Part shown: positions 56,592 through 64,000 of the stretch, in pieces
Layout: each line of letters begins with the position of its first letter
Numbering within the stretch: the first letter of the stretch is position 1
From: an uncultured Methanobrevibacter sp.
GTDB lineage: Archaea > Methanobacteriota > Methanobacteria > Methanobacteriales > Methanobacteriaceae
DNA: 64,000 bases
Direction: 5' to 3'
NCBI RefSeq assembly: GCF_902764455.1
Contig: NZ_CACWVY010000001.1
Location: forward strand, 54,877-118,876
The notes under the pieces: generated by a model
The model's database searches: none
The model's input: only the letters and a program-made list of their open reading frames with translations
Told to the model about the DNA's origin: nothing
Made by a program: the position numbers and the translations under genes

Positions 56592-57119
56592 ATGAATATA
56601 AACATTGAAGCTTTTTATCTTATTAACAATGGCCTTGCAAATCCTTTTTTTGATATGATAATGCCAATATTATGCGACTGCGGTGGATTTCTGACACTCC
56701 TCGGATTGTGTATCATTGCGCTTATTGTATTGAAGTATTTTAAAAAGGAGAGATATTTCGAGATTGCAAAGCTGTGCCTTTTTTCACTTCTACTTGCAGG
56801 AATAATTGCAGGTTGTCTGAAATTGGCTTTCCACAGTCCACGGCCATTTACCGTTCTGGAACATGTCAGACAGCTTGTTATTCCAACAGAACCGAATTCA
56901 TTTCCATCAGGACACAGTGCCTCATCCATGAGTATCATAACAGTTCTTGTAAGTGAATTCAGAAGCCATAAAATAGCTGTAATTCTTTTGATTGCCTTTG
57001 CAGTGCTTGTTGCATTTTCAAGAGTATATGTCGGTGTTCACTATCCTCTGGACGTTATAGTCGGTGCTACAGTAGGTGTAATGAGTGGCGTGGTTGTTTT
57101 AAAAGTGTTTAAGAACTAG
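56592..57119 (+). CDS. PAP2-family membrane phosphatase
   Basis: The 175-residue protein has the three phosphatase motifs K-x6-RP (KLAFHSPRP), PSGH (FPSGHSAS) and SR-x5-H (SRVYVGVHYPLD) among five or six hydrophobic segments. It probably dephosphorylates a polyprenyl or lipid pyrophosphate in the membrane. The ATG has no ribosome site, and a TATA-like element about 25-30 bp upstream suggests a leaderless transcript. Confidence 0.87.
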   Translation: MNINIEAFYLINNGLANPFFDMIMPILCDCGGFLTLLGLCIIALIVLKYFKKERYFEIAKLCLFSLLLAGIIAGCLKLAFHSPRPFTVLEHVRQLVIPTEPNSFPSGHSASSMSIITVLVSEFRSHKIAVILLIAFAVLVAFSRVYVGVHYPLDVIVGATVGVMSGVVVLKVFKN

Positions 57120-57406
57120 AAATATAAATCGGAAGGCTTTCCGATATATTCAAAATCATCCTTGTTCTGGAGATATTTAACTCCGATTACTTTTTTGTCG
57201 GGAAATACAGTAACCACGCTCATTCCGTCATTAACATCGATGATGATGACCTTACGTTTATCACCGCTTTCAGCCTCTATTTTGATTATTTCATCGTTTT
57301 CAATTAGTTTTCCTTCTTCAAACTCGTTTCCAATGTCTGTTGAATACCAGTGCTGAGGCAGTTTTAGCCTTAAGTCCAGACTGTCCAATAAATCCTTGAC
57401 ATGCAT
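57116..57406 (-). CDS. hypothetical protein
   Basis: I do not recognise this 96-residue cytoplasmic protein. It has a helical N-terminus and beta strands (KRKVIIIDVNDGMSVVTVFPDKKVIG). AAAAGGAGT stands before the ATG, so it is likely translated. It converges with the PAP2 gene, overlapping it by 4 bp. Confidence 0.6.
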   Translation of the reverse strand: MHVKDLLDSLDLRLKLPQHWYSTDIGNEFEEGKLIENDEIIKIEAESGDKRKVIIIDVNDGMSVVTVFPDKKVIGVKYLQNKDDFEYIGKPSDLYF

Positions 57407-57489
57407 ATTTAAAACTCCTTTTAATCTATTTGATAGTTTATGGTGGAATCTATTTAAAGATTTTGTAACTTCTCAAGGGTTAAAAAGGG

Positions 57490-58008
57490 TTAAACCATGA
57501 AATGAATCTTATTTTTATCAATGTCTCTCAAATCATGTGCCGGAGGAATGTCATCCGAATGGCCCAGCGCCATGATTCCTGCAATCCTGTAGTGTTCGTC
57601 AAGCTTTAAAATATCCCTGACAACTTCCTCTGCATATACACCATCCTTTTTTCTCATGTGAATCTGTACCCAGCAGCTTGCAAGATTCAAATCTGTTGCA
57701 GCAAGATGCAGGTATGTTAAAGCAATTGATGAATCCTCACACCAGGTATCACTTATCATAGTATCTGCAATGACAACAATGGCCTTGTCAGCACCTGCCA
57801 GAAGTTCAGCCCCATGGTCTTTTACCTTTGACAATTTCTCTAAAGTTTCTTTTCGCTCAACAACCATAAAATTAATCGGCTTCCTGTTCATGCTTGAAGG
57901 AGCCAGTAGACCAGCCTGCAGAACTTTATCAAGTTCCTCTTTGGTAATTTTTTCACCGCTGAATTTTCTTGTTGATCTTCTTTTGAGTAAAACATCCATG
58001 AATTCCAT
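57490..58008 (-). CDS. nitroreductase family protein
   Basis: This 172-residue flavoprotein has the FMN-binding RRSTRKF at residues 10-16, APSSMNRKPINFMVV, and GHSDD near the C-terminus. The substrate is unknown. A second ATG at 57999 (MDVLLKRRS) may be the true start. Confidence 0.82.
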   Translation of the reverse strand: MEFMDVLLKRRSTRKFSGEKITKEELDKVLQAGLLAPSSMNRKPINFMVVERKETLEKLSKVKDHGAELLAGADKAIVVIADTMISDTWCEDSSIALTYLHLAATDLNLASCWVQIHMRKKDGVYAEEVVRDILKLDEHYRIAGIMALGHSDDIPPAHDLRDIDKNKIHFMV

Positions 58009-58282
58009 ATTTAAAATTAGTTTTTCAAGATATAAAATTTCATCGTTAATGTAAAATTGCTTTAATTTAAAAAAATTATACGACCCATGAAAGTTTTATT
58101 TTATTAAATAAAATTGATTTAGCTTTTATTTACTATATAAATCTTTTTAAATCTTTTTTTAAGAAATCTATATATAATAAATTCGATAAATAAGATATTA
58201 ATTGATTTTATAAGACATTTTTAATTGACAATGTAAGATATCAAAATCAGTTTTTATAATCACCATTAGAGGAGATGTTTTT

Positions 58283-59239
58283 ATGGAAAACCGAAAGACC
58301 ATCCCTTATACAGAAAAAATTAAAAAGATTGTAAATGACATTATGAACGAAAAAAATGACAATCCCCGTGATTCAACATTTAGATTCCTTCAGGAATATC
58401 ATAGTGAAGCACAGCACATTAGTTTAAGATTTCCAGGGATATTTGTAAAAACGTTACCTACTGACGTTTTTACCATCAACAACAGAAGCTTTAGAATGGA
58501 TGGTGCCGAACTGGTATTACCCGACGACACACTTCCCTGCAAATCAGTGCTGAATCCGGAACAACAAAGCAAAGCATTGACGCCTGAGAAAGTTCATGTA
58601 TTATATGATTACAAATTACAATTAACATTTAAACACAAATTACCAAGTTTAAATGTAGTAGTAACCAACATAGGAGATGAAGACCATACAGTAATCTATG
58701 AGTCACATGGAGATGCATTTAAAATATACCTCCGCGTATTTAATGACAAAGAAATATCCCAAAGATTAAGTACTCTAACAAATAATATACAAAATAAGAA
58801 CAAATTATCTGAAATTGAAGTTCTGGATTTTGCTTATATCTTATTGTTTGCACAAGAAAACAAAGCAAATGAATATACAAAACAGATTGTGGAACTATTT
58901 GGAAAAGTGAAAAATCTTGAAACAAATCTCCAATTAGAAATACATTACGTACTTAAAAAACTAATTAGATTACATTTCAGAGACGATAAAGAAAAAACAA
59001 AGGAGTTATTAACAATGATAACTAAAGCCATACACCCCGAATTACTTGACGAATTACCAACACTAAAAAAAGCAATTGAAAATGAAGAAAAAAGAACAGA
59101 ACAACTCAACAACACCATTGATAAACTTAACGACACCAGAAACAAACTCACCAACACAGAAAACAAACTCAATATCGCCGAAGAAGAAGTAGCACGATTA
59201 AAAAAAATACTAAAAGAAAACAACATTGAAGCCAACTAA
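58283..59239 (+). CDS. possible PD-(D/E)XK-type (Rpn/transposase-associated) protein
   Basis: This 318-residue protein has a middle region (about residues 60-135) with RMDGAELVLPDD and VLYDYKLQLTFKHK that may correspond to the PD-(D/E)XK core. A helical region like that of Rpn/transposase-associated nucleases follows (ISQRLSTLTNNIQNK...). The last 60 residues are a coiled coil built from repeats of LNNTxDKLNDTRNKL type. The assignment to the nuclease superfamily is a weak guess. The 3' third is duplicated just downstream. Confidence 0.45.
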   Translation: MENRKTIPYTEKIKKIVNDIMNEKNDNPRDSTFRFLQEYHSEAQHISLRFPGIFVKTLPTDVFTINNRSFRMDGAELVLPDDTLPCKSVLNPEQQSKALTPEKVHVLYDYKLQLTFKHKLPSLNVVVTNIGDEDHTVIYESHGDAFKIYLRVFNDKEISQRLSTLTNNIQNKNKLSEIEVLDFAYILLFAQENKANEYTKQIVELFGKVKNLETNLQLEIHYVLKKLIRLHFRDDKEKTKELLTMITKAIHPELLDELPTLKKAIENEEKRTEQLNNTIDKLNDTRNKLTNTENKLNIAEEEVARLKKILKENNIEAN

Positions 59240-59247
59240 CCAATAAT

Positions 59248-59609
59248 GGAACCATTTAAAAAAGTAAAAAATCTTGAAACAAATCTCCAATTAGAAAAAC
59301 ATTGCGTACTTAAAAAACTAATTAGATTACATTTCAGAGACAATACATAAAAAGGAGTTATTAACAATGATAACTAAAGCCGTACACCCCGAATTACTTG
59401 ACGAATTACCAACACTGAAAAAAGCAATTGAAAAGGAAGAAATAAGAACAAAACAACTCAACAACGCCATTGATGAACTTAACGACACCAGAAACAAACT
59501 CAAAATCGCAGAAAACAAACTCAAAATTGCAGAAAATAAACTTAAAATCTCCGAAGAAATTGCACGATTAAAAAAAATACTAAAAGAAAACAATATTGAA
59601 GTGGACTAA
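59248..59609 (+). pseudogene. truncated tandem copy of the 3' part of the preceding gene
   Basis: Sequence from about 58891 to 59239 recurs at 59248-59609, offset by about 357 bp, with changes: a stop soon after the HFRD region, loss of a few codons there, and different numbers of the coiled-coil repeat. The frame from 59367 (80 residues, MITKAVHPELL...) survives after the break but lacks the upstream domain, so it is probably not functional by itself. Confidence 0.65.
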
Positions 59610-59618
59610 AAGTCAGCT

Positions 59619-62264
59619 TTAATAATAGGTATCTAATTTAAGGATTTCTTCATAAACCCTTTTGGAATTGTTTTTGTCAATGTATTTGAAAAATCCTTCC
59701 ACCCTTTTTACATAGACTTCATCCATTCTGCAGCCGTTGTCAAGTATTTTAAATATTGTCTCCTTTAACTCATCGTGTGTCCTCACAACCGGCCCTAAAC
59801 CGTCATCCTCATAGCTGAAATAGGCATTTTCAACATCAAAGTGATAATTATTGTCAAATTGATAGTAAATAAGTGGCTTTTTAAGATAAGCAAAATCAAA
59901 AGCTATTGAAGAATAATCTGTGACGATAAGTGAAGAGTTGTTGAATATATCAGTGTAGTTTGTTAAATCCAAATCAAAAGTTACGTCAGGATGATTTGTA
60001 AATGCGGAAATGAATTTATGCAGATTTCTGTGAGGCTTGAAAATCAGCTTGTAGCCCTCTTCTTTTGTACGTGAAATAAGTTCTTCATCAGTTATCAAAT
60101 CATTGAAATACTTATAGAAATCAGTTTTGACAAAATCAGACGGTGAAAGCTGGTCAAGCTGACGTCTCCATGAAGGCATTATGACTATTTCTTTTTTATC
60201 GTTATTTTCAAGCTTGTCAAACCTTGAAAATCCCAATGTTTTGATGATGTCTGGAGAATATCCGTAGTTTGGATTATTGAATGATTCCTTTTCCCTGTCA
60301 GATACTGTAACAAGCATTGCAAGGGGTTTGTCAAAATCATTTAACCATTCGGCTACATTGTCCTTTGTAACACCATGCTGTAAAAATACGGTTTTTGACT
60401 TGATAAGACCAGATACATGCTTGTAGTTACCCCAAAACGGATATATGATTGTGTTGTCGGGGTGAGATGTGATTATAAATTCGCTGAAAAGCGTGAAAAG
60501 TCTGTGCTTTAATGATCGGTACTGTAAAATCTTACCGTAATTTTCAAGTTCCTTAAACTGCTCGCTTTTTTTATTGTATCCCAAAAGCCTCATAAGCTTA
60601 TATCTCCTGGAACCTGAAAGATACTCATATTCATCTTCGGGAAGGCTGTCCAATACAAAAAATGTCTCAACATCATTATCAATTGAGTTTACATACTTAA
60701 AAAGCTCCAGTGCATTGTCTCCTGCAGCCTGAGGCAGATCCATAAAAATCCAGATATGTTTTCTCCTATAATAAGGATATGCCAAAACATTCAGCATCCT
60801 CAGAAACGAACCGGTCCTCCAACCCTGAGATTTTGTCTTAAGCATGTTAAGAAGTGTCCTGAATTCCAACTTAAGAGCAAAGAATATTGATTTATCTCTA
60901 ATTGTAATTTTGTCTTCAGCCGAAATGGCGAGATTGTTTTTGGAAAGTTTGAATTTTGAAACCTCATTAAGCCTTGATGTCTGAGAGTATTCCAGTTTTA
61001 AATCACCCTTTTGGCTTTTAAATGATATTTCAGAGCCACTTTTATATGGCAAAATGACTTTAAAGCAATGGTTAAAACCATAATTGAAGTTAAGCGAATA
61101 GTTATCCCTTTGAGGATAGTCCATTATAACAGTAGGAATTTCCTTACCGTCAATAACAGCAGTGATTTCAGTATCTTCAGTAAAATCAGTTAAAATTCCA
61201 TCGATTGAAACTTCCCGTTCGTTCAGGAAGTGAAAATTGTCAATGAAAAGAGCATTCAGTTTAAAATTGTCGACTACATTGGCTTTATCGTTTAAATAAT
61301 CCCAACCGTACCTTTTCATAAGAATTACATGTGCCTTTAATGCTGCCGGAATTGACAGCTGATTTAAAATAACATCCTCATCGACATATGAGAGAATTTC
61401 AAGAATCTTATCATATAATGTTTTCATTTCATCTCTGGAAAGCAGAGTGTCAATTTTTCTTATCTCAACTATCCACTGCAGATCATACATCAGCACATAC
61501 TGGACGAATTTAGGAATCTCATCAAATCGGCTTTTGGCATATGATATCAGAGATAAAAAATACTCGTCTATTCTTGATGTGAAATATGATTTTGTAGAGG
61601 CAGATGAAGTAATAAGTGAATTTTGAGTACCATCCTTTCTATAAAAATATGTCGGCTTTGATAAAAATCCCAAAAGAGGATTTTCCATAAGCATCTGATT
61701 TATCAAAAGTGCATCTTCAGATATCCTCAATTTTTCATTGAAATGATATTTTTTAAGTACATCAAATCTGAAAAAAGCAGATGCCCCAGATAGCTGAATA
61801 TAAGCAGGATCTGTTATTACGTTAATGACCTGGTCTTTTTCATATTTGAAGTTTAAATTGTGAGGCCCTCTTTTAACCCCAACATATTCAATCGGAATAG
61901 ATACAATATTTACCTCATAATACTCATCGAGAAACTTTAATGCTGCCTTAAACGCATCCTTTGACATATAATCATCACTGTCAAGGAAATTCACATACTT
62001 TGCATCAACGTGTTTAAGACCCCGGTTTCTTGAATATGATGACCCCATATTTTTTTCATTGTTTAAGAGAATTATGTTTTGAGGATACTCCCTTTGGTAT
62101 TTTTCCAGAACATCACGAGTATTGTCCGTACTTTTATCATTGACTAAAATCAGCTGAATATTTTCCTTAAAGTCAAGGCTCTGATTGATAATCGATTCAA
62201 TTGCTTCGGCTACATACCTTTGCTTATTGTAAACTGCCATGACAACTGAAATCTTAAACGCCAA
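59619..62264 (-). CDS. GT2 glycosyltransferase fused to TagF-like glycerophosphotransferase
   Basis: The 881-residue protein has an N-terminal family-2 glycosyltransferase (about residues 1-230) with SVVMAVYNKQRYVAEAIES, DSDD at about 95-98 and RISEDALL. The middle portion is uncharacterised. The C-terminus (about 520-875) is a CDP-glycerol:poly(glycerophosphate) transferase-like domain with QHGV, PSWRRQL, FKPHRNL and TDYSSIAFDFAYLKKPLIYYQFD. In Gram-positive bacteria this builds wall teichoic acids or similar polymers. In a methanogen it likely decorates a surface polymer and may be of bacterial origin. Confidence 0.82.
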   Translation of the reverse strand: MAFKISVVMAVYNKQRYVAEAIESIINQSLDFKENIQLILVNDKSTDNTRDVLEKYQREYPQNIILLNNEKNMGSSYSRNRGLKHVDAKYVNFLDSDDYMSKDAFKAALKFLDEYYEVNIVSIPIEYVGVKRGPHNLNFKYEKDQVINVITDPAYIQLSGASAFFRFDVLKKYHFNEKLRISEDALLINQMLMENPLLGFLSKPTYFYRKDGTQNSLITSSASTKSYFTSRIDEYFLSLISYAKSRFDEIPKFVQYVLMYDLQWIVEIRKIDTLLSRDEMKTLYDKILEILSYVDEDVILNQLSIPAALKAHVILMKRYGWDYLNDKANVVDNFKLNALFIDNFHFLNEREVSIDGILTDFTEDTEITAVIDGKEIPTVIMDYPQRDNYSLNFNYGFNHCFKVILPYKSGSEISFKSQKGDLKLEYSQTSRLNEVSKFKLSKNNLAISAEDKITIRDKSIFFALKLEFRTLLNMLKTKSQGWRTGSFLRMLNVLAYPYYRRKHIWIFMDLPQAAGDNALELFKYVNSIDNDVETFFVLDSLPEDEYEYLSGSRRYKLMRLLGYNKKSEQFKELENYGKILQYRSLKHRLFTLFSEFIITSHPDNTIIYPFWGNYKHVSGLIKSKTVFLQHGVTKDNVAEWLNDFDKPLAMLVTVSDREKESFNNPNYGYSPDIIKTLGFSRFDKLENNDKKEIVIMPSWRRQLDQLSPSDFVKTDFYKYFNDLITDEELISRTKEEGYKLIFKPHRNLHKFISAFTNHPDVTFDLDLTNYTDIFNNSSLIVTDYSSIAFDFAYLKKPLIYYQFDNNYHFDVENAYFSYEDDGLGPVVRTHDELKETIFKILDNGCRMDEVYVKRVEGFFKYIDKNNSKRVYEEILKLDTYY

Positions 62265-62554
62265 AATTAATTCCTCCTTACTATTATTATTGTGAGCATG
62301 TTATATAAACAATTTCAAGAAAAATCTTTCAGCATCTTTGCACAAATAAGACAGATTAATATGCCAATAAAATGAAAAATACGAACCATATTTCAACTAG
62401 CTTTTATGTTAAGTATGAAAATAAATTCTCTTTCAATTAATTTAGTGAAAGATATAATTCAAATTACTGATAAGCATTATCTGCAGATATAGTGAACTGC
62501 AAAAAAATTTTAAAAAAAGAAAAATTGAAACTCAAAGATGAGAAATCTATGAGT
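62265..62554. other. intergenic region
   Basis: AT-rich, 290 bp, between two leftward genes. No frame or clear structure was seen beyond ordinary promoter-like sequence. Confidence 0.4.
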
Positions 62555-63724
62555 CTATTGAATATATTTAGCCAGATCGTCAGCTTTGTCGGTTTTCTCC
62601 CATGGAAGACCTTCAATACCAAAGTGACCATATTTGGCAGTTTGTTTGTAAGAAGTATTTCTTAAATCCAAAGTTTCAATGATTCCGTCAGGAGTCAAAC
62701 GGAAGTTTTCACGAACGATTTCTTCCATGGTCTTATCACCGATGTCAGCTCCTGTTCCGAAAGTATCGACCATTACTGAGGTTGGCTCTGCAACACCGAT
62801 AGCATATGAAAGCTGAATTTCACATTTTTCAGCAAGTCCGCTTGCAACGATGTTTTTAGCAATGTATCTTGCCATATAACATGCACTTCTATCCACTTTG
62901 GTACAGTCTTTTCCGGAAAATGCTCCTCCACCGTGTCTTGCATATCCTCCGTAGGTATCCACGATAATTTTACGTCCTGTTAAACCTGCATCCCCGTGAG
63001 GACCTCCGATTTCGAATTTTCCTGTTGGGTTGATGTGCTCTTTTGTATTTTCAGTCATCAATTCCTGTGGAATGACTGCCTTGAAGAGTTTTTCACGAAT
63101 GTCTTCTTTCAATTGTTCCTGATTGTCTGACATTGTCTCATCATGCTGGGTTGATAAAACAACAGCATCAATGGAGTGGACATTTCCATCCTTATCATAG
63201 TTGACTGAAACCTGTGCCTTACCGTCAGGTCTTAAATAGGGGATTTCTCCGGATTCCCTGAGTTCTGTTAATTTGTTTGTAAGCTTACGTGCTAAATCTA
63301 TTGGGAACGGCATCAAATCTTCAGTTTCATTAGTTGCAAAACCGAACATCATACCTTGATCTCCTGCTCCTGTTTCGCCTTCTCTTGCTACTCCCTGATT
63401 AATGTCTTGAGATTGGGCGTGGAGCCTGTTTTCCACTTTACAGGTGTGACCGTCAAATTCCAAATCAGGTTTGTCATATCCGATTTCAATAATTGTGTCC
63501 CTTATGATTTTTTCAATGTCCTCTTTTTCTAAATTAGTATTTGAAGTTATCTCACCAAATACCATACAGAAATCTGTTGTAACACAAGTTTCACATGCAA
63601 CGTGGGATTCTGAGTCCCCTTCCATATATGCATCCAGGATTGCATCTGAAATAATGTCTGCAACCTTATCAGGATGCCCTTGAGTTACGGATTCAGATGT
63701 AAAAGTTCTATAAACATCACTCAT
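62555..63724 (-). CDS. metK: S-adenosylmethionine synthetase, bacterial type
   Basis: MetK joins methionine and ATP to form SAM. The 389-residue chain has the bacterial/eukaryal signatures [23 protein letters not shown] at the N-terminus, [12 protein letters not shown] and [17 protein letters not shown]. Most archaea use an unrelated-looking archaeal MAT without these, so this gene probably came from bacteria. SAM use here could include nicotianamine synthase and radical SAM enzymes. GGTGAAAAA precedes the ATG. Confidence 0.92.
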   Translation of the reverse strand: MSDVYRTFTSESVTQGHPDKVADIISDAILDAYMEGDSESHVACETCVTTDFCMVFGEITSNTNLEKEDIEKIIRDTIIEIGYDKPDLEFDGHTCKVENRLHAQSQDINQGVAREGETGAGDQGMMFGFATNETEDLMPFPIDLARKLTNKLTELRESGEIPYLRPDGKAQVSVNYDKDGNVHSIDAVVLSTQHDETMSDNQEQLKEDIREKLFKAVIPQELMTENTKEHINPTGKFEIGGPHGDAGLTGRKIIVDTYGGYARHGGGAFSGKDCTKVDRSACYMARYIAKNIVASGLAEKCEIQLSYAIGVAEPTSVMVDTFGTGADIGDKTMEEIVRENFRLTPDGIIETLDLRNTSYKQTAKYGHFGIEGLPWEKTDKADDLAKYIQ

Positions 63725-63802
63725 TTTTTCACCTAAATTACATTACTTTAGTTATGTATGTTTTTCATTTAATAAAAGAATATTGGTATTTTAAAGGGAC
63801 TG

Positions 63803-64000
63803 TCAAAATGTTAGCTCTTGATTTCTTTTTTCAACCCATCCATTTTTTTGAAGCATAATTTGATTGAATACTCCTTCCATTGTTCTGAATTTCTTTTTAT
63901 ATGCTCGTGGCATTGTATTGCCAATGTAATTTTCTATTTGGTTGTTAGTATTGTCTAATTTTCCTTTGTGTCTTTTTTCAAGGCAGTGAATGAATTTTTT
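63803..64000 (-). mobile_element. insertion sequence end: transposase C-terminus with terminal repeat
   Basis: The last 198 bases read on the minus strand as 65 codons ending in a stop, with NNQIENYIGNTMPRAYKKKFRTMEG, typical of a DDE transposase C-terminus. The reading frame is open to the right edge. Just past the stop, GGGACTGTCAAAATG (63797-63811 on the plus strand, beginning inside this edge) looks like an element's terminal inverted repeat. The rest of the element lies outside the window. Confidence 0.7.

Noticed and set aside
1..64000. tRNA, rRNA, CRISPR or riboswitch elements
   Set aside because: Scanned by eye on both strands; no cloverleaf, rRNA signature or spaced repeat array was recognised. 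The tandem repeats found are inside coding sequences.

Overview
The window is AT-rich archaeal chromosome, most probably Methanobrevibacter or a close relative in the Methanobacteriaceae. The evidence is MtrA (tetrahydromethanopterin methyltransferase), CfbE (coenzyme F430 synthase), aIF5A, a pyruvoyl-dependent arginine decarboxylase, archaeal RibL, the IMPase/NAD kinase fusion, and GGTGA-type ribosome binding sites with TTTATATA-type promoters. Several genes look bacterial (MetK, a TagF-like wall-polymer glycosyltransferase), which would fit a methanogen living among gut bacteria. No rRNA, tRNA or CRISPR array was recognised.

Region 1 (1-14.1 kb) is a metal-homeostasis block. It has two paralogous nickel/peptide/opine-type ABC importers. 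One is split: its binding protein runs off the left edge, and its two ATPases are followed by a nicotianamine-synthase homologue. The other is complete (binding protein, two permeases, two ATPases). Three copies of GTATTAC-N25-GTAATAC lie in the promoter regions of these units, which suggests one metal regulator. A His-rich CPC-type metal-efflux P-ATPase with an ArsR/SmtB regulator closes the block.

Region 2 (14.2-36.1 kb) is mostly housekeeping. It holds a DUF4012 protein, a MacB-like ABC exporter, a hisA-ribL-argC-flavodoxin-pyrI run, a GMC-type oxidoreductase, tldD-AMMECR1-NOG1, a KamA-family enzyme whose substrate-site residues match glutamate 2,3-aminomutase, a UDP-glucose dehydrogenase, small secreted or membrane proteins, a decayed NADH-oxidase-like pseudogene, Hsp20, a SIS protein, DUF447 and adenine deaminase.

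Region 3 (36.1-43.5 kb) starts with an archaeal ornithine cyclodeaminase-type gene. It continues with a tight eight-gene operon of uncharacterised proteins: zinc ribbons, a SHOCT domain, coiled coils, membrane anchors and an 18-copy calcium-binding repeat protein. A divergent winged-helix regulator lies beyond it, with a perfect 16-bp palindrome between the two. This is the best candidate for an undescribed system.

Region 4 (43.5-51.4 kb) contains polyamine/hypusine genes (speB, aIF5A, pdaD), NAD kinase-cfbE-hemC (F430/tetrapyrrole), a Gfo/Idh oxidoreductase and a GfcR-like regulator.

Region 5 (51.5-64 kb) looks accessory. It has a HIRAN plus ARPP-1 pair facing a half-HsdS and a catalytically degenerate HsdM, a stand-alone MtrA without its membrane anchor, a PAP2 phosphatase, a nitroreductase, a possible PD-(D/E)XK-type protein with a broken tandem duplication of its 3' end, the GT2/TagF protein, bacterial-type MetK, and the end of an insertion sequence.
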